In this document: positions 52,894-63,406 of the stretch, piece by piece
Numbering within the stretch: position 1 is the stretch's first letter
How the letters are laid out: each line of letters starts with the position of its first letter
Assembly: GCA_034766995.1 (NCBI GenBank)
Contig: CM068322.1
Location: 17,585,245-17,649,244 of the forward strand
Length of the DNA: 64,000 nt
From: Acanthacorydalis orientalis
Taxonomy: Eukaryota; Arthropoda; Insecta; Megaloptera; Corydalidae
Direction of reading: 5' to 3'
The notes under the pieces: model-generated
What the model was told of the DNA's origin: nothing
The model's database searches: none
What the model saw: the letters and a program-made list of their open reading frames with translations, nothing else
Position numbers and translations under genes: made by a program

Positions 52894-55519
52894 GAAATCA
52901 ATATAGAGAATGAAAATAGAATTATGACACCAAAAAATTAAAATAATTTGGGATAATACTTTCTTTAATAGTAAATTGTAAAAGCACTGAGAAAAAATAT
53001 TTATTTGAAAATAGTTACGAATAGAAACTTTGTTAATTTTAATACTTGAATATTTATTATTGATATGTATGTATATATATAAATATATATATATATATAC
53101 AGAGAGAGAGAGAGAGATATGTTGGGTGATTAAACTTAAGATTTCATATGGTAGTATTAAAAAGGTGCACAGGGGTTATGAAAACTCATATTATTTTTTA
53201 TATAGTATTTTAGTTCAAAACTAAAATACAATTGAACTAAAATACTAAATGGTGGATAACAGGTTTTCTTTTTTAATTTTTGCGTTTCTTAATACTTTTG
53301 TGTGGAAGACAAGGTTGAATCCCCCTATATATATATATATATAAATTATATATATATATGTATATAATAAACTTTATGTAAATTAAAAAAAAACAATAAA
53401 AATATTTTAAGAAACAGGCTAATAGAAATAAGATTTTTATTTGATCTGTAAAATTTGATTAATATGGACGTAAAATAAAATAAAAAATTAAATAAAAAAC
53501 AATTATATAAATAAATGAAAGAAATCATCGGGTATAAAACCAAAAAAATAGTCAAGTTAAGAAAAAAATGAGTAATTTATTTCCATGACCGGTTTATTGA
53601 TTCTGATTGACGTCAAAATCAGTTTAAAAAAAAATTAAATAATCAAATATTTAATCTTGCGTGTAAATTCTAAGCATTAAAATCAGTGTATAAAAAAGGA
53701 TCAAGTAATTCTTATACAAATAAAAACTCATTTATATATATATTATTTGTTTAATCTTATATAATACGTGAAACATGAATACATGCGTAATGTAGGCGAA
53801 AAGCTTGACTAAATATGTACCACGCAAAAACAATTATACATCATTCAAGTCATTCAACCTCGAGAGGACAACTTCGAAGGAAATTTTTGCCTTGCCAGTG
53901 CATGTGTCAAGGTCATGTGAATAGCGTACATTTCTTTTATTTTATTTGGTGTCTGGCAGTAACATTTTTTTTTACAATAATATCCATATCTACTTTCAGG
54001 AATGTTGAATGTATACTTTTGTAATTTTTACATATAGATTCATATACTTTATATGAATATTTCATTTATATATTATATTATTAGCTTCAGTTCAAAAAAG
54101 AAGTTATATTTCTTTGAAAAAATCGAATTTTCTTAAATATTTGAAACTTTTTAGATTTGTAATATTTAATTATTTCGGAAGAAAATTATTTTTTTCAACT
54201 TTCATTTTATTTTTCAATAATAAAATATGATGTAAAAAACAATCTAAATTTAAAAAAAATATTACTTTTCAAATAATTTAAAACAATTTTTAAATCAATA
54301 GAATGTATTCTTTTTGTATTAAGTAATTTGAATTTGTTTATTATTATTTTTTTATTAATTACATATGATTTTTATTAAAAAAATGCATGACAGAAGATTT
54401 ATAATATAGAATAAAAGTATATTACAATAAAAATGAAAGAATGGCTTTATTAAAAAAAATATAGTAATTTATTAAATCATCATTGTATATTAAACGTTAT
54501 TTTTAAAATTTTACTTGCAAGTTCGCTAGATTTATGAAAAGAGAAAACAGTATATAAACAGTTTATAAACTTTTTTGATATTTGAACACTTTCTGTACCA
54601 AGATATTTTTGATTAAGTGTCATTACCAGGTCCCTTGTACAACGGTACACTGTATAGAGTTTGGTAAATATGTAAAAATTATATATTTTTAATTTTTTGT
54701 GAGCTGGAAATACATTTATTAGTAGAGTAAATGTTGCAGTTATGAAATACGCTATATACCAAACAAGTAGCTTTAGTCATATTCTTATCAATAATTGTTT
54801 TTTTTTTTTACTTTATCTATCAATGACAAAAATATTTCTTGGCTTGGAAATGAGGTTCAGACGTGTACTGAAAATTGTGTACACATTACGGAACGTGTTA
54901 TAGATTTAAACAAAAAATTACAATTTTATTTCACTGTTTAACTAATATATGAATAAAATTGAATGAAATGTTTTATATAGGTTATAGTTAAAAAATAAAT
55001 GAATTTATTGCTGAAAGTAGTACAATGAAGTACAGTACAGGAAAACCAGATGTAAATCGGACAGGATAAATTATCTCAATAAATATACTATTTCAGAAAG
55101 AAAAATGGTCAACTTATTTTTATAGAAATAATATTTTAATACATGTGATTGTTTGTTAAAAATTTCATTTTAATTCAATATGGCATAAATGTCATTTTTT
55201 TCACAAATATAAGTAACAGTTAGATAATCTTAAAATTTATTCTTTTCTTCACTATTTTTTTAACTTGAAAAATTTTCTTCAAGGACTAGAGATTCCTTAA
55301 ATTTTTAAAAAATATCATGCAGCATTGTTTCAAACTGTTTTTTATATTTTCGAAAACTATCATATATATATATGCTTTTCTCAAATAAATTCCAATGAAA
55401 TAAAAATTACAAATTTTATTAAAATAAAATGAAAATACTACATTTTAAATATACTTACCACTTATTCTATCTACTATTGTGACATATCGATCTAATGCCA
55501 TTTTTACGATGGCCGCCAT
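33186..55519 (-). CDS. Gene B: very-long-chain fatty acid elongase (ELO family), 286 aa
   Basis: This is a second ELO-type 3-ketoacyl-CoA synthase, convergent with gene A. Coding exons in transcript order are 55519-55459, 40121-39931, 37312-37232, 34554-34392, 33731-33595 and 33413-33186. All are GT-AG, 861 nt including stop. Residue positions are KLTEFADT 123-130, HLYHH 146-150, HVVMYFYY 180-187 and TTVQLLQ 207-213, so every ELO signature is complete. The N-terminus [20 protein letters not shown] leads into [16 protein letters not shown]. The C-terminus has a run of eight asparagines and ends MIKQE. It is shorter than gene A because the tail after the last membrane span is short. Intron 1 is 15.3 kb. 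It lacks two introns present in gene A and has a single version of the GWxxxYSYRC exon. The ATG lies 3 nt after an acceptor, so a 5' UTR exon lies further right. Confidence 0.94.
33595..33731 (-). CDS. Gene B exon 5
   Basis: Acceptor ATTATTCAAG (weak pyrimidine tract), donor GTAAGA. It encodes residues 166-211, with HVVMYFYY and [16 protein letters not shown]. It has the same length and phase as gene A exon 7. Confidence 0.92.
33765..33880. repeat. TA/CA-rich simple repeat in gene B intron 4
   Basis: Alternating TA with CACACACA interruptions. The minus-strand open frame running from exon 5 into it is not coding. Confidence 0.9.
34392..34554 (-). CDS. Gene B exon 4
   Basis: Acceptor CTCCTATAG, donor GTAAAT. 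It encodes residues 112-165 plus one base, holding both KLTEFADT and the HLYHH histidine box. It equals gene A exons 5 and 6 without the intervening intron. Confidence 0.92.
34869..35141 (-). pseudogene. Mariner transposase C-terminal fossil in gene B intron 3
   Basis: On the minus strand [14 protein letters not shown] (35141-35100) resembles the third catalytic motif (DNARPH) of mariner transposases. About 200 bp further, in another frame, STKLAH, a stop, then [14 protein letters not shown] resembles the conserved C-terminus (KCLN..GDYVEK). Spacing is near that expected. Frameshifts and stops show strong decay, and boundaries are unknown. Confidence 0.45.
35142..37231. other. Gene B intron 3, remainder
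   Basis: No exon or RNA gene is recognised. The 35280-35620 stretch is less AT-rich and could be more of the mariner fossil, but I could not align it to any domain. Confidence 0.45.
37232..37312 (-). CDS. Gene B exon 3
   Basis: 81 nt, 27 residues, phase 0/0, acceptor TAATTTCAG, donor GTAAGT. It encodes [20 protein letters not shown] followed by QNQQALR. This is the counterpart of gene A exons 4a and 4b. No second version was seen in the flanking introns. Confidence 0.92.
37598..37720. repeat. TA-rich simple repeat in gene B intron 2
   Basis: Imperfect alternating TA with ATAA and TATG interruptions. It causes the artefactual Ile-Tyr frame on the minus strand. Confidence 0.9.
38380..38841 (+). 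mobile_element. Mariner deletion derivative, copy 2
   Basis: It starts with AGTTGGTAGGAAAATAATTG, the same end as copy 1, now on the plus strand. It then encodes [22 protein letters not shown] and [20 protein letters not shown] in shifting frames. This is the mariner N-terminal DNA-binding region. It stops after IRELAQKH without a recognisable far terminal repeat. It lies in gene B intron 2, opposite to the gene. Confidence 0.75.
38842..39930. other. Gene B intron 2, remainder
   Basis: AT-rich with no recognisable feature. The plus-strand frame at 39246-39500 has no family resemblance. Confidence 0.5.
39931..40121 (-). CDS. Gene B exon 2
   Basis: Acceptor TTTGTTACAG, donor GTAATG. It encodes residues 21-84, from DPRVSDW through [16 protein letters not shown] to the second membrane span. 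It equals gene A exons 2 and 3 fused. Confidence 0.92.
40402..40443. repeat. (TC)n-(TA)n compound microsatellite
   Basis: About 11 TC units followed by about 10 TA units, in gene B intron 1. Confidence 0.9.
40848..40910. repeat. (TA)n-(TG)n microsatellite
   Basis: An alternating TA tract ending in GTATGTGTGTGTGTA. Confidence 0.9.
41683..41725. repeat. (TA)n microsatellite
   Basis: A pure alternating TA tract in gene B intron 1. Confidence 0.95.
41851..42404 (-). mobile_element. Mariner deletion derivative, copy 3
   Basis: 554 bp, left end TTAGGTTGGTAGAAGAATAA, right end on the minus strand TTAGGTAGGTAAGAAAATAT. It is flanked by TA at 41849-41850 and 42405-42406. Colinear with copy 1 along its whole length, including the junction where the helix-turn-helix region meets the 3' end. 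It encodes mutated HTH phrases on the minus strand and no catalytic domain. Lies in gene B intron 1. Confidence 0.85.
43098..43180. repeat. TC- and TA-rich simple repeat
   Basis: TCTCTTTCTCTTTCT followed by a long alternating TA tract with GTATAT interruptions. Confidence 0.85.
45371..45450. repeat. (CA)n-(TA)n compound microsatellite
   Basis: CACACA blocks separated by two CATGCACA interruptions, then a TA run. Confidence 0.95.
45738..45870. repeat. TA-rich simple repeat
   Basis: Two (TA)n runs separated by ATAATATACATAATATACATA-like sequence. Confidence 0.9.
46025..46253 (-). mobile_element. Mariner deletion derivative, copy 4 (shortest)
   Basis: About 229 bp. The left end TTAGGTTGGGCGAAAAATAA matches the family. 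The right end on the minus strand is a decayed GGAAAATAAATGCGGTTTTT. It encodes [20 protein letters not shown] then [11 protein letters not shown] and, after a frameshift, KNLDKWM. It thus retains a few codons beyond the copy 1/3 breakpoint but lacks the N-terminal half. No clear TA duplication on the left. Confidence 0.75.
46291..46780 (+). repeat. Direct repeat, unit 1
   Basis: About 490 bp similar along its length to 48361-48870. Shared stretches include TTTTTACTAAATC, GAATACAAATAAGCT, AAAATTAATTTACG, CTGATCGATAT, AAAGAAAAACACTGAT and AATAACGTTCCTT. Differences are substitutions and small indels. No terminal repeats or coding sequence identified. Confidence 0.75.
48361..48870 (+). repeat. 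Direct repeat, unit 2
   Basis: Second copy of 46291-46780, in the same orientation and about 2.07 kb downstream, within gene B intron 1. The GCTACATTATTG and GTGATTTATG stretches mark its end. Confidence 0.75.
49036..49264. mobile_element. Short hAT-like non-autonomous element
   Basis: The right end read on the minus strand is CAGTGGCGCACCAAGGAAAG, a typical hAT terminus. The left end starts CAGCGGCTTC. The flanks ATATAAAG (49028-49035) and ATATAAGG (49265-49272) make an 8-bp target duplication with one mismatch. The interior is only 229 bp with no coding sequence. The left terminal repeat is badly decayed, so the left boundary rests mainly on the duplication. Confidence 0.6.
49273..55458. 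other. Gene B intron 1, distal part
   Basis: AT-rich, no exon supported. Simple repeats occur at 52038-52066, 52863-52891 and 53070-53118 (TA then GA). A slightly GC-richer patch at 53850-53930 contains the perfect nuclear-receptor half-site listed separately. Confidence 0.5.
53907..53915 (+). promoter_or_regulatory. Candidate extended nuclear-receptor half-site
   Basis: TCAAGGTCA is the consensus for monomeric nuclear receptors of the FTZ-F1/ERR type. It lies about 1.5 kb inside gene B intron 1, in the one GC-richer patch of that area. A single 9-bp match can be chance. Confidence 0.25.
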
Positions 55520-55522
55520 TTT
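55459..55522 (-). CDS. Gene B exon 1 (first coding)
   Basis: Acceptor TTTTTTTCAG, three untranslated bases, ATG at 55519-55517, donor GTAAGT. It encodes residues 1-20 plus the first base of Asp21. It has the same architecture as gene A exon 1. Confidence 0.9.
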
Positions 55523-58500
55523 CTGAAAAAAATTTAAATAATTAAAATTTTTTATATACTGTCTGCATGTAATATGTTTAAATATGTGCCATCCTTTAAA
55601 AAATATTTTTAAATAGTTTTTCCACAAACGATTTATCAGAAAATATATTGCTGTAGGTCGTCATAAATTTATAACAAAAAAAATAAAGCAAATTTATAAT
55701 AAACATTATAAATTACTTGAATATTTCTTAATATAAAATATACAATATCTGAAAAGTTGTTCATATGAATTAAACCACAAGTTAATAAAAAGACAACCGT
55801 ATAATTTTTAAGGCATGATTACCTGAATGTCAATTCATATTAATTTATTATAAAAAAAACATGTGCATTCTTTCTATACACTTCAATTCTATTGTGTTGA
55901 ATAAATTCTTCGTCTTTTACTCTATTACTTTTTATTCTATTAAATTATTAATATTAATGCTCTTAATTTATTTAATAATATAAATCATAAAATTAAAAAT
56001 TATTTACTAATATAAGTGAATGTTCAGATTTACATAGTTGTTTAATTTTATATTTATTATTTATTTTATTATTTACTTTATATTTTTTATTTCTTCTATT
56101 ATATATTATTTATTTCAAATATTTACAAGGTTTTAAAATAAATATTTTTCTTAATGAAGATATTTCATTAAAAAGAAAATATAAAATTTAAAAACACAAA
56201 TACTACTTTCTTATGTTTTTAGTTATTAAAATTTTTAGTAACACATATTTAATGAATTAATTTATTTATAAAAAATGAAAATAGTAATATATTAGATAGT
56301 GTCGATTATTTGGTTATAAATATTCAATGATCTTGATTGTAATATTAAACATATATAATAAAATGAAAACCTTCTACTACTTACAAAAAACTGATCAAAA
56401 ATATTTAATAATTGAATATTGATCATTATTGATTGTTGATTATTTGCATTTTGACGCCAATGCCTTATCATCCTAGACTGTAATGGTACAGAGAAACGTA
56501 TATACGACGAAACTCCAAAAATATGCTTTTCATTCATGCTTTTCCACAAAAAAGTATTCTAAAAAATTTTTCTCGTCTACAAATCACAAAAAATCTTATC
56601 TGAATTATTTTACCCAAGTGTGTTAATCAAAAATGAATAGTTATCAAATATTAACCCTTTTTGTGTACATTCTTTTCTGATTTGCAGGGAAATAAAAAAT
56701 GAAATGAATACTTTATTGTTGTAAAATGTAAGAGTCGAAGAAAATTGTAGTTTTTAAGTATCTTATGTTTTAATAAAGTAAAACGTTTGTGGAATTGTTT
56801 TTCTGAAAAAAACTTAAAAACATCGTAGTTTATAGTCACATAAATTGCTTTGTTTAAAATCAATATTGAAATTTCAGTGCAGTACATTTTTAAATTCGAG
56901 GATTATCATTTTGTTAACATATACATATATAGATACATATAATATATATATATATATATATGGATTTAAATATTTTTTAAATAATATTTAATAAAACAAT
57001 ATCTGTTTTAAATATTAAATTTTAAGAGTTAAAATATCAGTATTTCAAAATACATATCAAAATGAACAAGGATAATTCTGATTAGTTCATAAAGTAAAAT
57101 ACCAGTGAATATATTTTAATAGTTATATTATTTAAATTTATTGAAATAAGGAAGTGTATATGTAAATTCCAAACATTAATAATATTAACTTTCATTGCAT
57201 TTTATAAATTGTATTATATTCTTTGATGTCAATGTAAGTTGCTTACCTTGTCTATTGAAAAAAAAAACAATAATAAATAAAATATGCATAATAATATATT
57301 AATTCATAATATCTAATTAATTAACTATAAGCTGATAAAACATTTAAGTTTTGATTTTGTCTCATTAACATAATAAAGGAAATATATATTTAAATAATAT
57401 TTATTTATTATCTACAAGTTTTTACATAAATATATGCTAAATTATAATTGAAATGGAAATGAAGGAAATTATATATTTTTGTAGTTTACTAAATGTGATA
57501 TGAATTAATTACTAAAATAAAGAATAATAAGAAATGTATAAAATATGAATAAAAAAAAATATATAATTAATTTTTAAGTATGAATGTGGTTTATGGAAAA
57601 TAATAAAGTAATTTTATTTAAATTACTTATTACAAAATTAGTTGTTTGTTTAAAATATTAACGATTTCATAAAAATTCAAATTAATGTATATTTAATAAG
57701 AAAGATTATTTAATATTCAAATTAATATATATTTAATATTATACACACGCATATATTTATAATTTATTTTAATTTAGATAATAATCTTAATATCAGTTAC
57801 ATTGTTTCGATCAATCAAGTGCATGATTTGATAAATTACAATAAATTACATTTTACAATGTACTTATATAGTAAAACATAGTAATTCAATGAGAATATTA
57901 AACAGTTTAATTATAGCAAATCCTCCAAACTCATATAATGTTTATGACATTTTTTACAGATGTTTTTAATATATATTTTGTGTTGACTTTCGATTTCGCA
58001 ATAATATTTTATTTAATGTATTTACTCTTTTTTTTCTCATTATTCACACATAGAAAATAAAATTTATCACACATTTATTTATGTACTTTTGTTATTTATC
58101 TCTGTTAGTTTAAATGAATGCTATGTAACAGGTTGAATAAATTTAATGATGTACTGCATCATAAATATTTTTTTAAATTATTATTCAAACACACTGAAAC
58201 AATAAAAAGTAAAGAGATAAAATCATTTACAGTACAAATTTTTCTTGTTGAACGAGTTTTTTTAAATGTCTAGTAAAATTCGAAATGTTTACCTCTTACA
58301 TTATATGGAAGAGGGAGATATAATTATATATGTATACATATATGTATATATATATATATATACATTTTTTTATTGCAACGTTTCATCAACTAGGTTAGTG
58401 TCATCATCTGAACGCAATAAAATTACTATTGTTACAAAACACGTTTTATAAACATTCGTGTGTTTTCTAATTATAATCCTGATGATTTTTTATGATAAAA

Positions 58501-58635
58501 TGTTTTGATTAGAAAGTTATTGTAAATAAGAAAAATAATTGGATTATTATTATAATAAATTAGAATATTATTGCAGTTTTGTTTTTTTAATTTAACACAT
58601 GTTATGAGAGAGTTGATGCATTTTCTAATACATAC

Positions 58636-58684
<49 letters not shown>

Positions 58685-59176
58685 CAATCAGTGTTTATAT
58701 TCTAGTTCTGATACAAGTCAACTTAAATTTCAATGAACTGATTTCGATTTGATAATGAAAATATTAATGAATTTTATAAAATAAATATATATTTTTTTAT
58801 TTTATTTAAGATCATAGAAACCTCAATCACAAAGTTGACAATATATTTATAAAAAAAAACTATGAATATTATTTCAGTTATTATATGAGGTTTTATTTAT
58901 AATTCTTTACCGTATATTTTTTCTTTTCAAAAATTTAATGTGTTTTTTATTAATTTCTTTGAGAATATGATCTTTGTGTATTGGTTATGGTAGTTTATAT
59001 AATAGTTTACTAAAAGGCTGAATTTTTTTTAGAAATTTCATCGGTTTAGTAAGATATACGTTTAGTTTTAATTTGAACTTAATATTTCTTTTAAAAAAAA
59101 TAATACAGTGTGTGATATCATAATTTTTGATTAAACTTTATTTTCAAATGAACTTAGTGAGTGAAATTGCTATTAA
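55523..59176. other. Upstream region of gene B
   Basis: It should contain gene B's untranslated first exon(s) and promoter somewhere to the right of 55522, but no convincing donor or core promoter could be picked. No other gene is seen. Confidence 0.4.
58630..58681. repeat. (CATA)n-(TA)n microsatellite
   Basis: Four CATA units then a pure TA tract. Confidence 0.9.
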
Positions 59177-59888
59177 GGGGCTTGCATAAATTTGAAATCT
59201 TGGAAAAATCTGCGTTTTTTTTTTGAATATTATTAAAGCCTAAAGACTTAAATTTTATTATCAAAATTTTTTTTATCGAAATTTTAAGAATTTCCTGAGA
59301 TATAGTGATTTTAGAGGAGACGGTTCATAGTGGGACAGGGCTTAGCCCGAGCACGTTAGTTCGTTTTTCTGAAAACTATACTTTTCAAAAGGGTATACAT
59401 CGTATCTCAAAAATTATTCAATCAAATCGCCTGAAATTTTGAATGAATATTGTTAATAATATTTTTTATGGGATGACAAGATGATTTTTTGATATGCTTT
59501 TCCATTTGGTAATAATAAAAAATTATGTCAGTCAAAAATTGACCTTTTTTCAAACGAGTGCAATCTTAGCGACCTTTTTCAAAATTTTAAAAAAGAGTTT
59601 TGTCATATCAGAGTTCTTATATTATACTAGAAGTATATTAATCTATTACTGGCATCAGATCAACGCAGTTGCTAAAATCGTGTATATCGATTGACCATGC
59701 AGCAGATGCAATCCTTTAATTTATTTATAATATCTTCATAGTTTATAAAAAAATTTCAAATAAATCAATTTAATCAAGACGTGTATTTAATGTGTACAAA
59801 ATTTCAAATTGATAACACTAATATTCATGTCAGAAAAAAATTATCAAAAATTTTACTACTTTTTGAACGGAAAACTTATGCAAGCCGC
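59177..59888. mobile_element. 712-bp TTAA-flanked inverted-repeat element
   Basis: The left end GGGGCTTGCATAAATTT (59177-59193) and the right end, read on the minus strand, GCGGCTTGCATAAGTTT (59888-59872) match at 15 of 17 positions. TTAA flanks both sides (59173-59176 and 59889-59892). The interior has no transposase. A notable GC-richer stretch near 59320-59370 contains GGGACAGGGCTTAGCCCGAG. A TTAA target suggests a piggyBac-type mobiliser, but the ends differ from those at 7923-8230, so it is a different family. Confidence 0.65.
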
Positions 59889-59892
59889 TTAA

Positions 59893-60651
59893 AAGAGTAA
59901 TAATATATATTTGTTAACTTTGTGGTTAATTTTACTTTCACAAATAAGTGTTTTACTCTTCTATTACAAATTTTTTTGATTAAAAATGTCCTCTAATTGA
60001 ATATTAATACTTTTTTATTCTTGTTTGTGTATTTTGCTAAGAGTGTTTTCATTCTCAGACCGATAAATTACCTCAGTGCTCTTAGGATGATAGTATCGCC
60101 ATAAAAATGTAAATAAACAATAAAGAAAAGTGATAATCAAATAATTATTGAAAATTTTTCATAGCAAATCTTTTATAAGAGTATACATTAATATCACCAT
60201 CCAACATAACTGAAAAATTGATAACAAAGAAGAATTTAACTATTTAAAAAAAGAAGTATTTAACTATTTGTTAATAATTTATTAGATCTCATTTACTGAA
60301 AAAATTCTGAAAGATTAAAAATTTTCTCATTTACTGGAAGGTTAAAAAGTTGTTTTAGTATAATTAAATAATAATTATTAAGAAACAGTAGAAAAATCTA
60401 TATGGAAATTAACATCTGTTTATGAAAAGTGAAAAGGCTTATGAAATTTAATTCTAATCATATCTCTAATGAAAATTACACATGCGTCTTAGTAGCGTAA
60501 AGTACTGATCATACTTTTTTTAGTACTTATAAAGACCAGGAAAGGATTTATACCACAACTTAATGTATTTTTTTTATTGAAGCTGAAAAAATACAGATTT
60601 TTTTATAAAAGCTATAAGTAAAAAATCAAAATGTTTTAAAATTTAATTTTT

Positions 60652-60686
<35 letters not shown>

Positions 60687-63353
60687 TAATTCTTAACCTT
60701 GACAAATATATGCATAACGTGTGAAATAAATAAATAGAAAAAAGACCACAATGACCAAGTATTTTACCTATGGCATATATTTTATATACTAACACTTGTT
60801 GAAGCAAAATTAGTTCCTGTTATGCATTTAATTAATGCGGAATAATATTAACATTTTTGACCTCTAGTTTATTGTTTTTTTTTTGAGTTAACATAAAGAA
60901 ATTATTTAAATATTGTATCGGAACTATTTTAGCATTGACTTCTTATGCAGTTACACATTCTTTACTTAATTGTTCTATTTATACATATTTTTGTTGTTCC
61001 AATTGTTGTAAATATACAATTTAAATACCGATATAGGAATTTTCCACTTTAAGTGAGAGTCTTTTCTACTCAACATCAGATTGAAAGTGTTCAATAAAAA
61101 AAAAGTGTTTTTGAACAGATTAACTCTGAGATGGGTACGTTACAAATAGAAAAGACTTGTGCATGGAAAAATTGAAGAAAATTATTTTTTTCTATTTTTT
61201 GAGAAGTGACAAAAATATAAATATGAAGATTATTTCTTGAATATATTTTTTTTAATTTAGTCAGAATTGTTAATCTAATAAAAAATATATCGGTGCTTAT
61301 ACGTATTACCATATTAATTTTGTAACATCAGACTACATTTTTTAATTTTATTTTTAATATACCATATTTGGATCGATTACAATATATAATGTATATGTAT
61401 ATATATATAATATATATATATATATGTATGTTATTTTTCTCTACTTTTGAAACTACCAATTTATATTCGCGGTCACATATCAATTTAAGAATATATTATT
61501 GACGTTTTATTACTTAATTTAACATTCACAATATGTTATTAAAAAAAAAACGATTGCTATTTCTTTAGCTATGATCTATGTGAAATAAAATTGTGAAATC
61601 ATTTTGTATCTGCAACATTTTTTTTTTAAATACGTACAATACTAATTTCATGTATAGAAATACCATAGGTCAATATTCTTAGTTGCATAATATTATTAAT
61701 ACTAAATTTAATCAATCAATCCTGTTCACAATTATTAATTTTCTGTTTGGTTCGTGATAAATTTTATGAGTTTTAATTTTATCTGCTTTTAGCAGTCTTG
61801 TAATGAACACATTATTTTTATATTAAATAAATAAGATAACTTTCTATTTATTATTTAAGAATAAAACTAATAAATCTGATTGAAAAGATTTCATGAATTT
61901 TTTTAGGATAAAATATACTACAATTTTTAGTCATTTTTTCATTATGTAAATAATTATTTTAGAATTTAGTACAATACATTTTTGAAATGAAAAATGATTG
62001 ATGAACTAAAGATATGTTTGCCTTTTAAGACACTTTACATCATTATAACAGAATAATTAAAAACTGATTAATATCTGTGTACATTAAATATCATAATATT
62101 TTTAGTTAAAATGTATTTTGACGTTTATTTTGTTATTTTTGGTTTATTTAATTACACATACTTTCTTATAATGGATAGACTCCAATTTACGTCCATTCCA
62201 AAATTTTTGATCTAAAAATGTTGAGTAATTTTCTGTTCAAATAATAATCAGTGAAATTTTTTGCTTACAATTTCAAGTTCGACTATTTTATATAACAAAT
62301 TATATTCCATATTTCACATGAATGAATTGATAGGAACCTGTTCAGAAATTTCTGTTTTTATTTATATTTTAATGAATTTTTGATGTGTGTACCTAGTGCA
62401 TCAGTAATGAAGGAAACTAATCTTAATGTTTTATTTTTTTTCCTAAATAAAATTGATCACTTTTAGCATTACTATAATCGCAAATAATTGATTATCGAAC
62501 ATTTTAATAATGACATGTTTATTTATGTAAATATCGATTCTGACGTCAGGATGTTAAAGCATAGAAAAATGTTTCAAATTATTTTGATTAGAAAAGATTT
62601 CTGGTCTATTGTAAAAATTTATTTATGAAAGTAATTGACAGTACAAAAAATTATAAGGATAATTTAATTATCTCATGAATTTTAAATGAGATTTAAAACT
62701 TTGAGTAACATAAATATATCTCACTTCAGTGTAATTTTTTTAATAATTAAGATTGAAATTAAAATTATTAAAACCATATTTCAGTTGATATTTGTTTATT
62801 TTTAAAAGTGAATTTTATTTTTACCTCAATTTAAAATATTTGTGATGTACGCCTGCATTAAAAGTCTGGTGTCTTCGATGCATTTAAAAAATGACAAATA
62901 TTACTGATATGAATATATTCAGAACAGAAGAAATGAAATGTCATTCCAAATACTAAAGTAATAAGTTAAGGGTAGTAGATCAGAGTAACAAAAAATGTAG
63001 AAACACCAAAATATGATAAAATAAATCTAGTAGATCTAAACAATAACAAAATAAAAATATGAATTTTTAGAGTTAAAAATTTTTGTGTATAAGAATTATT
63101 TTTTTTATTTTTTTTATAATTTTTGAACCATTTTATCATTTTAAATAATTTTTTTTTAATTATTCAGTTAATTCCTATTGACAGTTTAAGGATAATATTC
63201 ATTGAAATTCCTTTAGTAAAATATTATACTGTTTAATCCTCTATCTTATCATATTAATATTAAATTCTGAATCAAAGAAAATGTATATAATAGAATCTTA
63301 TATAAGGTTAAATTGAAGCTAAATTATACTGTTCAATAATTTATCACGATAGC

Positions 63354-63406
<53 letters not shown>

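Noticed and set aside
53815..54024. Plus-strand open frame in a GC-richer patch
   Set aside because: No domain, no homologous phrase and no splice context that would make it an exon.
56292..56549. Minus-strand open frame upstream of gene B as a possible extra exon
   Set aside because: It has no ELO resemblance, and the ELO N-terminus is already complete at 55519.
57230..57265. Minus-strand TTTTTTCAATAG-ACAAG-GTAAGC resembling an acceptor next to a donor, a possible gene B leader micro-exon or recursive splice site
   Set aside because: The intervening exon would be 5 nt, and similar matches are common in AT-rich DNA. There is no independent support.
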